A stretch of 64,000 nucleotides of DNA, from positions 655,146-719,145 of the forward strand of contig VWZL01001934.1 in assembly GCA_013396915.1 (NCBI GenBank), read 5' to 3'. Below the pieces are notes generated by a model that saw nothing but the letters and a program-made list of their open reading frames with translations, was not told where the DNA came from and did not search any database. This document shows positions 54,001-64,000 of the stretch, in pieces. The first letter of the stretch is position 1; each line of letters begins with the position of its first letter. Source of the DNA: Stercorarius parasiticus (Eukaryota > Chordata > Aves > Charadriiformes > Stercorariidae). Position numbers and translations under genes: made by a program.

Positions 54001-57000
54001 GATGAGCAGACTGGGGCTCACAGGCCTGCCTGGGTGTTTTTATTGCATAGAAGCCGTGAGAACAGGCAGCAGAAGAGATGCACTTCTCTACTATTGCATC
54101 AGCCCCAGTAGTTTCACTTGTGCATCATACAAAGGTCAGTTTAAATGCCACAGTAGCGATGCACGTGTGGCGTGGGTGGCACACACTGTAGTTGCCAACA
54201 GCCCTTAGAAGCTCGCTTTTAGAGCTGGAGTTGTGGTGTGGTAACTTGAGGAGGCTTTTTAACTACAGCCTTCTCAGGGCAAGCTCACCAGCCAATGTAC
54301 AAGGCAGATTTTGTGGCTAACCTGACTGATGATGGATCGTTACTAGGGATGTTAATGCTGGAGCAGTAACAGGGCAGTTAGATAATTGGGCTGCCTAGAG
54401 TAAACATTTAACTTAACAGTCTCCATGCATTGTTTGTCACATGCCGAGAAAGCAGAGAGGTTCACAAATACACACATTGAATAAAATTTCTGAAATTCAG
54501 GGAATCTGATAGTAAATAGCATAGTGAGCATCACTGTCTCCTGATACTTTCCAAACCTCTTGTGGCATCTGTGCTCTGAACCTGCAACTGAGAAAACATG
54601 GGCAAAACCCTGCATCCACACTGCTCTTCTCTGAGACCAGCAGAACAGCATGCAAGGCCTACCGTGAATCAGTGTACAAGCCCCACTGTGAATTCAATGG
54701 AGTCCTGGTGGCCACTGGACTCCAGTTGCCAGACCATGTCCCTTGCAGAAAGGAACACCAAGCTCTCTGCCACACCCACCTTTCTTGGTGATATCTAGTT
54801 GGATTTTCACAGTTTCGTATAAGTGGCAGTAGTGATGGTGAAGATTACAAGAATATGTGCCTTCATCACTCTCTGCAACATCTAGTACAACAGGGAAAAG
54901 AAGAGGAGTTGAATGTTTTATGCTGAGACGATTACTTTTGTCATTTATACCATTTCCCAAATGCTTGTATGGATGCAAAAGGGCTTTTCTATAACTTAGT
55001 TCTAACCCATCCTTGTCACCAGGGTGGGCTAAACAGAGAAGAATCGTCTGACCTAATATAATAATTTATTCAGTTTGCTTTTGTGTGGAACATATTTGTA
55101 TTAACAGATGGAAAGAAAGACGATTTAAGTTTAGCTAAGAGCAGGCATATGAAGAATGACAATCTTGGGTTTATTGTTCAGGAACTGAAATATAATCAAA
55201 GGTCCACAAGAAGCCCAACTGACTTTCGGGCAATGAGTTCTTATCAATTCTCTTTTAAAATGGGACTGTTTCAAAGGGAAATAAAACACTATCGCTAGCG
55301 CTTCAGAGAACCTCATTAGACTGATACTTATCTATTTATTTATAGAAAATACTCTGTAAAATAGCCATTTTCACTGAAAACCACAAAGTTAATTTAGTCA
55401 CGAATCCTCCATTCTGCCGATAGCATAGGGAGATAAGATGCTGTTTAGTACCTTTGATCACCAAGGAGAAGTTGCCATCTGTAAATGCATTCTTGGGCAT
55501 GAATATCCTCCCTTTGTTGTAGGAGCTGTATACACGCTGATCTCCAGCTGAATACATGTCACACAGCCTCTCCATCTTGTTATCTCCATAGTACTTGCTG
55601 TACACATCCCAGTGGACTACACGCTGGCGGTCGTTCAGACGATCCTGGGTCCACACCATGCGGTAACTCTTGCAGGGGAGGACAGCCTGTGACCCCAAGG
55701 TAGCGCTGATATTTAACACTGACACTACAACGCTGTCCGGGTTTGAGGCATCAGCTGGTACTGAGAGCCAGGAGCGAAGAACAAAAAACAGAGTTACCAG
55801 ATTAACAGCATGTGAAGAAGACATAAGAGTAGGACTTAGACCTTTCCTAGAATCTCTGCACACCTTCCACCCAAAAAGAAAGTAACTTTCAAGACCACCA
55901 TAGAGCTCTCTCATGGAGAAATACAATAGAAAGACACGTAAAACCACTTATTTCATTCCGTAAAGCAATGTCTATGATGTCTGTTATCAGGATCGTAGAT
56001 TTGACCCATCCTACCTACCCTTCCTAGTCCTACCCCCCAGTTTAATCAAAGTTTAAAGAGACTAGTTCACGGGATGCATGGTTCATGCCTACAGAAGTTA
56101 GCGATAAAACCCCCATTGCATGGAATCAGGGTATGTCTCATTTCTAATCATGATCACAAAAACAGGTAGATTACAAAGTTGTCACTTACCTGAATATAAA
56201 CAAACAGAACCTGTCAAAGCAGGAAAAAAAAAAAAAAAGAATGTTACTGACAAGTAAAGGAAGAAAAAACTACAAATACACCCATAGTCAGCAGCCACCT
56301 CAGCAGCCACCTCCTCTCTTATTATTCCATCTATTCCTCCCTTCTCTGTTAATATACTTATTTAACATGTGTATTGTGGCTAAGCCCAGAGGCTCAGACC
56401 TCAGTTGGTCCGTGCTGCAGCAGACACTGTACACTTACAGCAAAAGACAGTGCCTAACCAACAAACTTAAGCTTAAGAGCCATGTGGGATATGCTTAGCC
56501 TGCAACTGAATTTCATACAGCCCATGTCTTTATTCCATACCAGCCACAGAGGTTTTTTCCACCAAGCTATTCAAACGTTACACCAAAGGTATCTGTCAAT
56601 GCATCACCCACAAAACTGTCTGAAAGGCCTCTTCTGCTCAAGAGGAAACTATTTAAAATTGTTGTGTATGATAAAAACAAGAACCCAAGGAGGCAGGAGC
56701 AGGCACAGGGAAGGGAGGGACCCGTAATATCTTAGGATCTGATATTGGTCCTGCATAACAAGAAACAGTAGGGCAAGAACAGATCACAGGATAGTTTAAG
56801 TTGGAAGGGACCTTCTGCTTGACCACTGTGAAAAGAATGTGACAGTTTCATTTCCATCTCCTCCCCCAGCAGACACCTCAGTCAACTTTCTCTGTGAAGG
56901 AAAAGGCCTGAACAGACTTGGAGACACAGCTGACCCCAGCTCATTTGCTGGGGGTCAGAGCTGCCCAAGTAGAGGGAAGCAGACCCACACTGCTGATGCA

Positions 57001-60000
57001 CTAGATTGAGAGCCAGAAGATAACTTTCATCACTAAGACTCCAAATCACACTCCGATAAAATTGATGGTGGGATTAATGCCTTGAGGGAATTCTGTAACT
57101 CTGCAGGATGTGAGTCTACCTGACAAATGAGGAGTGGTGCGATTTGGCTGTTTCGCTTCACGTTCCTGACACACACTGTTGTCAGCACTCTGCTGGGCAA
57201 ACACATCCCTGCTTTGAGACCATGATCCCAGTCTCTCCCGCTTGCATTCCTGGGCTGCACAGTTAACACTGAGATGTTCTGGATGCAACTGCAACTCTCT
57301 CCAACTCGTGTGACTCAGATCTATGCCCAAAGAACTTTGCAAGAAATGAACTAATGCCTTTGTTTCTGCATTTCTCTGGTCCAGTCCCTCCTGCTTTTTG
57401 TGTAGGAGGGGTCTAGGAGGTCTCCTGGCATCACGCTTTGAGAGGACGATTCAGATTCCCAACACAATGACATCATTCATCTCTCTAACCAGTCAAGCCC
57501 AAGTGGCTTCCAGAAAGATCATTAGATGTTTTGTCCTGCTAATGTCATAGGCACAATGTCCTCCAGACAAAGGCTGTATTTTTTTTTTTCAGCCCTGGAA
57601 TTTATGCATTTCAAAAGAGAATAAATTAACTCCAGACTGGGGCTATTTTAACCACGCCCCCAGTGCATGGGCTCAGAATAAACTCTGTTCCCTTTCCTCT
57701 TCCTATCACAAAACACTGGGCAGTGACACCAGAAAACAAAAATGAGCAGCACCGTCTGTTGAACTGCCAGTTCAAAGACACTCCAAATGTAAGTTATTTT
57801 TTCTACATCTATAATCTCAGCCTCACAAAAAAAAAAAAAAAAAAACTTGCACAAAGTTTGTACTGTTGTGGATATAAGAAAAGAGACATCATACACAAGA
57901 CATTATAATTCCATCATGTGATGGTCTCTCCTAATGCAAAATGCTTGATGGTAAAATACAATAAGCTGCCAGCCTCTGCTTCTGGAAGCCAGGACTTTGA
58001 TTTAGCTTAAGACAATAAAAGAATGATACAAAGCTCTTTTACATCACCAAATCAGCCTTCTCCAGGAGAGATCAGTCTCACTTGTGACACGACAGCCAGC
58101 ATCCACTCGTATCAGTGTGACAAACCAATGCCCATGTGTCTGAACTGCTGTTGTTTGCCCTGTGGTGAGGGAACACCGCAGTATCACAACATGAATGGCC
58201 ACTTGCGTGCTGGAGAGTGGTGCCTATGGGCCGGCTGCCTGCACAGCCAGCGCTTCCAGAGTCTTGCATTACTGCTCATTAACAGCAAATTGATTTGGTG
58301 CTACAGAAACATCCTCTCCTGGCTCAGAAAGAGGAATGCATTCACTTTTCTCCTTTCCTCTTGCAAGTTAATGTAAAAAACATTGAACCTAAATGCAGCA
58401 TCATAAATCTAGCAAATTACAGAAGTATCCATCTAAGCCTTCCAATATGCTCCGCTCAGCAGCCTGTCGCAGCCCTAAACCAACAACAGCACTAACCCCA
58501 AGTTTTCTATCTTTTTAGCTGGCCCTACTGGCATGGTAAGGACCACCCAGGTCCCTCTCTCCCACCCACAGGGGCCTTTGGCCAGGCTGGGATGCTGCAG
58601 CCCTCTCAGCCAGCTACAGGCATTTCTCCAGCACACTTCCAAACACAACTCTCTGTAAAACAAGCAAGCAGTGAAGTTGTCTGTAATGTAACAGCTTTTA
58701 GGTAAAAAAACCTTATGCCTTGTAGGTTTTGACAGCTTCTGTTTCCCTCCACTGTTAAAGCTTCTGCTAGCAGCTCCTTAAGAAGCAGGACAGGAGCACT
58801 CTTGCTTACTTGGCAATTACACTCCAGGGTCTTTCTAGGTCTGCCCCTCAGTGAGCAGGAGTTGTTGCTTCCTGCTGGGACAAGGGAAGAGTCTGTTGAT
58901 GCCTTGCCTGCATCTTGCCATACTGCTATTTTGACCTGCTGAGCATTGCCACGCAAAGCTGAACAGCTCAGGGTTACAATGGCAATATACACTAGAACAA
59001 AACCCATACAAGATGAAGACATAGTTGAATAGTGTGTTGGAGTTCAGCACAGAGACAAGACATCGAAGAGGAAGGGTGGTCTGTGTATACACACAGATTC
59101 TGGACAGAAGCTTTGGGTCTGAAGCCAGGCAGGGTATCATTCATAGTCTCAGACAACATGGTAGGTGCAAATATCAAAAAGACAGCAGCATAGCAGCCAA
59201 CAAGTAAAGTTCTAGAAGAGAAAGAAAGCACAAGTCTCTACAGGAGACATGGGAACTGCACAAGACAAAGAAGGAAGAACTGATTGTTCTGATTCTCCAG
59301 CAATGCTGGAAATCTGCACACATACATCAGGTCATGGATAAGATTCAAACTTACTTGAGATGCCTGTAAATGAGATCACTTAGAAATCTAAGGAATCTGG
59401 AATGTCTCTGATCTCTTGTATGCCTGGAGAAAATGGAATTTAAAACAACTGGCCTTCAATAACCTGGACATAGAGCAGCAGTTAAAGAAGGAATAAGCCT
59501 TTTTCTCTTTTCAGTCTCCTCCTGCTCTAAGACCTAGCTCTGCTATGTGAGACAAGCAGAGCAAACAAGACATATCCCCCAGCCATGCTTTTTAAAGTTA
59601 TTGTTTGTATAACATGGCAGCTACTGAACAAAAGCAGAGATATATCCGTAACCCAGCAGAGTTGACAGCTTATGAACTACAGGATTGGGGTAAACTGGAA
59701 GCAGTTATTTTGGTGAGTCACACTTCCCAATCTGCAAGTGTAAAAATCAGGGAGTATTTATGCACTGAGTGAAAGGTCAGGCTTTTGTGATCACAGGACT
59801 CCAGGACCTGGAGCTTCAAAACCACCAAATACCTCAATAGTTATCAACACAGAACTCACTATGGCTTTCATTTTAAAATTTCAAATTCCATATGATGGAT
59901 AATCACTTTGACCTCTCTCTATATGATGTATCCACAAAAAAAAACAACAAAAAGACATCTATATGCTGTCCCCTGACATGTTCCGTGCAGAGTCATCACG

Positions 60001-63000
60001 CCTCTCAGCAGGATCCCAGAGGTAGTCTGCTGGTCCCACAATATAGGAAGAGGAAAGCAGCCTGCAAAACCATTTCCTAATCCCTTGTAAAAGGCAGAGC
60101 CAGCTCTTACTTCTTGAATCCCATCCACTTTTCAAGTAAAGAATTAAGCCACAAAAATTGCGGGCAAACTGGAAGTAAAAGCCTCAGACTCTGAAAGACA
60201 TCTTACAGAAGCTCTCTAGGCAGTGTCCTTGGAGCAGTTCAAACAGAAAACTCTCCCTTGAGTCTTGCCTGAACAATACCACCACTTCTCTCCTCCTGGA
60301 GATAGCTGCTGGCAGACAGTCTGCTTCACAGGTAGATGCATGTGCTCAAGAAACCACTAAGTTCCTGTCTCACACTGGAGGATGAAAGACTACCAGAGCA
60401 GAAAAGGGAACTGCAAACACCATAAGTAGTAGCCAAGCGGCATATAGGCTCCACAGGACATGACACTAGCTCTACCTGCAGTGCTCCTGCTGAGCTCAGG
60501 AAGAATCTTGCCCTTGATGTCAGCAGAGCGAGGATAAGCTGCCTGGAACGGTGCCTTACAATGCAATAAGCATCACTGAAGTCCAGACTGTAGTGGTGGG
60601 CAGGAACGAAAACAAACTAAGAAGTCACTGGAGAAATGAGTGTCATAACCCACCAGGCACATGGGTTGAAACAACAGTCTGTGAGGTTGACGCTTCACTT
60701 GCCTGAATAAGCTCAGCTCATTATTCCTTTGCACACTTTCTCCAGCATCTCCTGGTCTGTCTCAGCCTCTTTTTTCTTTAGAAAAATGTAGCGATGTCAC
60801 CTTTACATTAGGGGCACTAAGGGATGGTCTAGCCCTAGAGAAAGGACATGATCGTCACAAAAAACTGTATGTGTCAGATTCCTTATTTCTCCCATAAATC
60901 CCATTGTCTGTGCAGTGGATTTAATGGTCTCTGTAGAGCCATTACACAATTATTGCAAAAACAGCAGCCTGTGCTATGAAGCTGTTTCCAAATACTTTTG
61001 GAGAATGGCAGTGGCTCTTTAGGGAGCTAACCCAGCATCTAAGAGGCCATAATGCCTTATGATGCAGTAACATCAAGGTGACAGCTACACAAAATGAGCT
61101 CAGCTTTCTTCTGGTAGCCATTTTTTTAAATCCACTGACCAGGAATAACATCTGGACCCGTCTCAAAGAGGCAAAGGAGGGAGCTAGTGAGCAATACAGT
61201 TCCACCTAGACATCTCCCATTCACCACCCGCCCCTACTGGCCTGGGACTGCAAGACTAAGCTTTTCAGTAAAACAAGCTTTCCCTTAAAAAGGCAACTGA
61301 CGGTCGAGCCAGGCTTTGAACTGGGCTTTTATCTAAGTCTCTATGTTTGTTTATTTTTAAAGGCTTCCTGGGACAACTTTCTCAACAGCAGAGTCTTTTG
61401 CTATCAAAAAGGACATCGGGACCGGAAAGCCCTTAACCACCCATCTAGTTCCAAAAATACCAACACCTCACTGCAGGTAGGAACATGCCAGTGAATTGGC
61501 AAAAAGCAAGAATGTGCTGCTTCGTCAGAAAGCAAAAAGCCTTCTGTCTGTACAAGAAACCAATCGCCATCTTGGCCACTGCACAACCAGGATCCCTCAC
61601 AGATTTGCCCTGACTTTCTCACAGACAGTTTGGATATTAGCGCAGCTTTATAAACCCTTCTCCGCTTTGTGTACTTCACATTGGCTGTGGGCCCACAGAA
61701 TAGTTTGTAGAGCCATTCCAAACACAGGGCTGTTCCTCCCTGCAAGACATTAACACTTGAGGGTGTGGTTCCTCTCCAGAAGGGATCATCTTAGCAAATA
61801 CGGAACGGCACAGATTTCCTCCCTTCTCCCCTTCCCATCTTCACTCATCGTGCTATAACCTGATTTGTGCGGGGATAGCAGGACTCAAACATCAGGGCTG
61901 CCTGGCATACAGGCAGTTATCTCTCCAAAATAAACCTGAAAAAAGTCTGTCAGAGATCATCGATCCTTCAGTGGGACACTGTTGCCTCTACACAGTTCCC
62001 CTGACTGCTCCATAGCAACCCAACCTGCTATTCCTGCCCTGGGTGCTCCCCAAGCTCTGCCAACATGTTAAACCACACCAGGGAGTAGCTGGACTGGTTG
62101 GTACTTCTGAAATACAATATGTGGCTTCTCCAGGCTTAAGCCACCCCCACAGACTAGTTTTCTGAGCCACTTTAACCCTTCTGTCCCTATGACTGTTCCC
62201 ATACGTTGTTGATTCCTACACCTCGCCTTGAGGCATTGCAAAACTGGGAATGATGTGGTGACATGGAAACTAGATTGATTAGGGACCAAACTAAGAACTC
62301 TTCAGCTCACTCCATCTACATACTGAGGAATTTTGAGAGGCTGAGGTGGCCAGCCACAGCCTTTCATTAAGAGGGCTGTGAAAAGCAGGGGGGTCACCAG
62401 TCCCCAAAAAGCTTGTGCTCCTCACTTCCTACCGTCAGCACCCTAAATAAAGTCTCTCCATACTGTTCTTAGAGCCGTAATTGGTCCTTTGCTCATAGGT
62501 GCCTCCCTCAGAGCCCAAAGTGTTGCAAGCGTGGATTTGCTGGGGTTTTGCAATTAATCTTCACATCTTCCCCTGCCATCCAAGCCTTACTGGGCTTTCT
62601 CTGTTTAGCGTGGGCTCAGGTTCTCAGGACCCTGAATCTGCTTTCAACTCTTACAGAAAACTGTGATTAAGGGAAAGTTACAAGCCATTCTGTTATTGTA
62701 AGCTCATCAGACTTGTCCTCATTCCTTTCTTGCACCTTACCCAAAAGTGAATTCCTGTCTCTCTGTCTTTATGCTGACAGAAAAAAAAAACCCACCACCA
62801 CTTTAATTTTTTCCTCCATCCTGAACACACGCACACACACGTACCAGCTGTTTCTGCCTCTTCAAAAATATAAATAACCTTGGATCATGTATATCTAACT
62901 CTGTAAGCTTTACTGTACCCAATTCAAACTTACTGTTTTTGAATTTACCGATCAAGGCAACTGATAAGACAAAATAGATTGCACAAACATGCTGAATGGA

Positions 63001-63279
63001 GTACTGCTCAAACAACCTCAAAACATTTCTCCATTCTCTCTCCTTTCCTCTCCAAAAAGCATGAGAAATCCATGATACTCTCCCCTCACAGACGAAAACA
63101 CAGCTAACTTAGGAATCTGAACAAAATCTTACAAAGATAACAGTTGAAAATGTTCTAGCTAACCTCCAGCCCCGTCCTCTGCAGTTGAAATAAAAATAAG
63201 TAACATCATGCCGATCAGCTAGGAGCTTACTTTGCTGAAGCAAAATCTGCCACAGAAGGAGTTTTGCTAGTTGCTCCAT
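44979..63279 (-). CDS. MXRA8: MXRA8, complete gene: ten coding exons, 436-residue two-Ig-domain membrane protein
   Basis: Spliced CDS on the minus strand, joining 63279-63231, 56210-56190, 55760-55452, 54881-54780, 53527-53069, 48896-48738, 47663-47633, 46633-46557, 45972-45895 and 45004-44979 (1311 nt with stop). All introns are GT-AG and mostly phase 1, and the frame never breaks. Residues 1 to about 26 are a signal peptide. Ig-like domain 1 spans about 33-158 (core Cys53 and Cys138), Ig-like domain 2 about 168-294 (Cys187 and Cys273). Each domain carries the family signature [14 protein letters not shown] (Cys145, Cys280), VVHWD and a DLYASGE/DMYSAGD motif. A stalk (295-338), one transmembrane helix (about 339-360), basic RKRRQR stop-transfer and a 70-residue tail ending FRKEYCK follow. 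N-glycosylation sequons are at N40, N120, N245 and N303. Known of the family: a type I cell-surface adhesion protein reported to bind integrin alpha-v beta-3, and an alphavirus entry receptor. Orthology rests on near identity in domain 2, stalk and tail; mammalian comparisons are from memory. Confidence 0.97.
45895..45972 (-). CDS. MXRA8: MXRA8 exon 9: cytoplasmic tail
   Basis: Encodes [17 protein letters not shown] and PAKHIDLDK, residues 403-428. Acceptor TTACACAG; donor GTAATA, which lacks G at +5. DYKNNILKE and IDLDK match mammalian MXRA8 block for block. Reading through this donor would give a different C-terminus of about 20 residues or more before a stop. Confidence 0.95.
46557..46633 (-). 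CDS. MXRA8: MXRA8 exon 8: cytoplasmic tail
   Basis: Encodes [19 protein letters not shown] and SEDIRL, residues 378-402. Acceptor TTTTTCAG, donor GTATGC. The KDVNL and YKSEDI/YRSEDI blocks are shared with mammalian MXRA8. Confidence 0.95.
47633..47663 (-). CDS. MXRA8: MXRA8 exon 7: 31-bp juxtamembrane exon
   Basis: Short exon for [11 protein letters not shown], residues 367-377 with split codons at both ends. Acceptor CTTTAG, donor GTAAGT. This is the only exon ending in phase 2, matched by exon 8 starting with a single base. The lysine-rich linker is about three residues shorter than in human. Confidence 0.93.
48738..48896 (-). CDS. MXRA8: MXRA8 exon 6: stalk and transmembrane helix
   Basis: Encodes residues 314-366: stalk [19 protein letters not shown], a hydrophobic span of about 22 residues ([21 protein letters not shown]) broken at its end by TRKRRQR, the cytoplasmic basic anchor. 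Acceptor CCATCAG after a T-rich tract, donor GTAAGTGC. The stalk and the first half of the helix are almost identical to the mammalian sequence as I recall it. Confidence 0.98.
48897..53068 (-). other. MXRA8 intron 5, 4.2 kb
   Basis: Separates the domain 2 exon from the transmembrane exon. It holds an A-rich simple repeat at about 49378-49420 (runs of AAAT and AAAAT). Otherwise I see no feature; the open frames in it have no recognisable protein content. Confidence 0.8.
53069..53527 (-). CDS. MXRA8: MXRA8 exon 5: Ig-like domain 2 and start of stalk
   Basis: Encodes residues 161-313 and is the best conserved part of the gene. Features in order: YWDGEK entry strand, core Cys187 (LPCVNR), VWT-like [48 protein letters not shown] (Cys273), HLHHHYC (Cys280), then a stalk with sequon N303. 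Acceptor CTCCACAG, donor GTAAGTAG. The GDF motif is preceded by leucine (LGD, residues 253-255), where I recall RGD in human and mouse. Confidence 0.98.
54780..54881 (-). CDS. MXRA8: MXRA8 exon 4: end of Ig-like domain 1
   Basis: Encodes residues 127-160, [19 protein letters not shown] onward to DITKK. It carries the second core cysteine (Cys138 in the Ig motif DEGTYSC) and the family-specific Cys145 in HHHYC, thought to form the inter-domain disulfide of MXRA8. Acceptor TACTAG, donor GTGGGT. Domain 1 is thus split by an intron while domain 2 is not. Confidence 0.96.
55452..55760 (-). CDS. MXRA8: MXRA8 exon 3: most of Ig-like domain 1
   Basis: Encodes residues 24-126, from VPADASNPD to FSLVIK. 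It holds the first core cysteine (Cys53 in [10 protein letters not shown]), the conserved [17 protein letters not shown] strand, and sequons N40 (NIS) and N120 (NFS). The acceptor CTCTCAG at 55761-55767 follows a long pyrimidine tract. The donor GTACTA lacks G at +5 and is weaker than most others in the gene. Unusual residues are Cys90 and a loop (75-90) about two residues longer than in human. Confidence 0.96.
56190..56210 (-). CDS. MXRA8: MXRA8 exon 2: 21-bp micro-exon of the signal peptide
   Basis: A 21-base exon between a TTTGACAG acceptor and a strong GTAAGTGA donor, phase 1 on both sides. It adds residues 17-23 (SSVCLYS), matching in place a short SSAVLLHS-like segment of the human leader, recalled from memory. 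Skipping it would keep the frame and remove exactly seven residues from the signal peptide. Confidence 0.88.
56774..56830 (-). mobile_element. CR1 LINE remnant in MXRA8 intron 1
   Basis: A short match to the CR1 3' end: CACAGGATAG followed by AAGTTGGAAGGGACCTTCTG. It lies in minus orientation, the same strand as MXRA8. Length and edges are uncertain. Confidence 0.65.
57827..57845. repeat. Poly(A) run, 19 bases, in MXRA8 intron 1
   Basis: Uninterrupted A19. I could not recognise a retroposon attached to it. Confidence 0.9.
63231..63279 (-). CDS. MXRA8: MXRA8 exon 1: start codon and signal peptide
   Basis: Encodes residues 1-16, [16 protein letters not shown], plus the first base of codon 17; the hydrophobic LLLW and ILL stretches form most of the signal peptide and resemble the mammalian start (LLW, LLQ). 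The ATG has G at -3 and G at +4, a good initiation context. The donor is GTAAGC at 63230. The match in phase to the 21-bp exon 7 kb away, giving a continuous leader, is the main reason for choosing this start over an ATG inside exon 3's upstream intron. Confidence 0.88.
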
Positions 63280-64000
63280 TTCTTCAGCTTCTCCGTGTTT
63301 TCGTCTCTCTTGAAAAACAAGTTGAAGACTTTTTTTTTTAAACTTTGGTTTGGTGTTGGTTTTTTTTTTTTTTTGTAACTGGAAAACACTATGACCTCAT
63401 CAATTTACATCCAGAAAGCTGTGGACAGCAGCTCATATTCTGCAGATTTACTCCACCTACAACTTCTAATTCCCCACCTCCCCACTCTGCTCTCCCCCTA
63501 CACTCACACTCCACCTCCTTTCTTTCCCTAACGCTTTCTGCACAGCTACTACAAACACCCACTCTTCTCTTTCCCCTCCCTCTGGGACCTTCTGATCTGC
63601 CCCTGACTTTGATGTAAAAGTTTTATCGGGTAAAGTTGGTTCCACACAGCTCTGGGCTGGCGAAACAATCTTTCTCCCTCCCCCTAGGGATGGAACTAAT
63701 TTTCCTTGTGCTTTACTTGATCCAGCTGTTCCTTCCTTTGTTTGACACTCGTCCAGCTGTCTGCTTGAGACTGGATTTATTCTGTTGCCTTCAGTGGTTT
63801 TTTGATCTTTGTCTCCTCATATGGTTTTACTTCATGCTCAAGTCTCAGAAGACAACCTAGAAAACAATATTTACTCTGTCCTGTGATTTGTAAGCAAGGA
63901 CTTAATAGCAGCTATCTTAGCAAAAGGATAATAATGACAAAGACTGAATAAGTGGGAGCTTAGGGCAGTGCAGGCAAGAGAGCCTACAGTGCAACACAAC
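63280..64000 (-). promoter_or_regulatory. MXRA8 5' flank: 5' UTR and probable promoter region
   Basis: Sequence upstream of the start codon has no CpG island. On the plus strand it shows two T runs (63331-63339 and 63360-63374) and a pyrimidine-rich tract at about 63440-63600, so it is purine-rich in the sense of the gene. TTTAAA at 63337-63342, about 60 nt before the ATG, is a possible weak TATA-like site. A further non-coding exon upstream cannot be excluded. Confidence 0.35.

Larger units (their letters stand above)
53528..56189 (-). other. MXRA8 introns 2-4
   Basis: Introns of 429 bp (55761-56189), 570 bp (54882-55451) and 1252 bp (53528-54779). An ATG in intron 2 opens in frame with exon 3 and encodes a hydrophobic stretch before VPADAS, but the pyrimidine-rich acceptor directly before exon 3 and the fitting micro-exon upstream argue that it is intron. 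Confidence 0.8.
56211..63230 (-). other. MXRA8 intron 1, 7.0 kb
   Basis: Large first intron between the two parts of the signal peptide. It contains a CR1 remnant near 56.8 kb and a 19-base A run at 57827-57845. A 138-codon minus-strand ORF with a leader-like start lies at 58606-59022, but I cannot recognise it as a gene. Nothing else is evident. Confidence 0.8.

Noticed and set aside
55760..55947. MXRA8 start at an in-frame ATG in intron 2, giving a plausible hydrophobic leader
   Set aside because: A pyrimidine tract and CAG acceptor lie exactly at the exon 3 boundary, and exons 1 and 2 upstream join in phase to give a leader matching the mammalian one.
1..64000. CRISPR arrays, operons, ribosome binding sites, tRNA or rRNA genes
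   Set aside because: None seen; the sequence is vertebrate nuclear DNA and no cloverleaf or rRNA-like stretch was recognised by eye.

Overview
The window is vertebrate nuclear DNA, almost certainly from a bird. Evidence: 3'-end fragments of CR1 retrotransposons, LTRs of avian endogenous-retrovirus type, AT-rich non-coding DNA with a few CpG-dense patches, and one intron-split gene whose protein is clearly vertebrate. Nothing here is prokaryotic, and nearly all open reading frames in the window are chance ORFs in non-coding DNA.

The one gene I can support is a complete MXRA8 orthologue (matrix remodelling associated 8, also called DICAM or limitrin) on the minus strand, start codon at 63279 and stop at 44979. 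I assembled ten coding exons by hand, including a 21-bp micro-exon. All introns are GT-AG, the reading frame is unbroken, and the product is 436 residues: signal peptide, two Ig-like domains, a stalk, one membrane span and a basic cytoplasmic tail. The human protein has about 442 residues.

Region by region. 1-31.6 kb: no supportable gene; two CR1 fragments, one solo LTR (6494-6869), simple repeats and a small CpG-dense patch near 30.0-30.1 kb. 31.6-33.0 kb: CpG-rich DNA interrupted by a 781-bp assembly gap (31943-32723), probably a promoter or first exon whose gene cannot be read; synteny in other amniotes makes DVL1 one candidate. 33.0-34.2 kb: a rearranged nest of two LTR families, where one element inserted into another and part of the locus was then inverted. 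34.2-44.6 kb: no gene seen; a G-quadruplex-like G tract at 39.78 kb. 44.6-63.3 kb: MXRA8. 63.3-64.0 kb: its 5' flank, without a CpG island.

No new multi-gene system is visible. The points most worth a second look are features of the avian MXRA8 protein (an LGD where I recall mammals having RGD, an extra cysteine and a longer loop in domain 1, a very conserved stalk and tail), the rearranged LTR nest, and the promoter-like sequence hidden by the gap.
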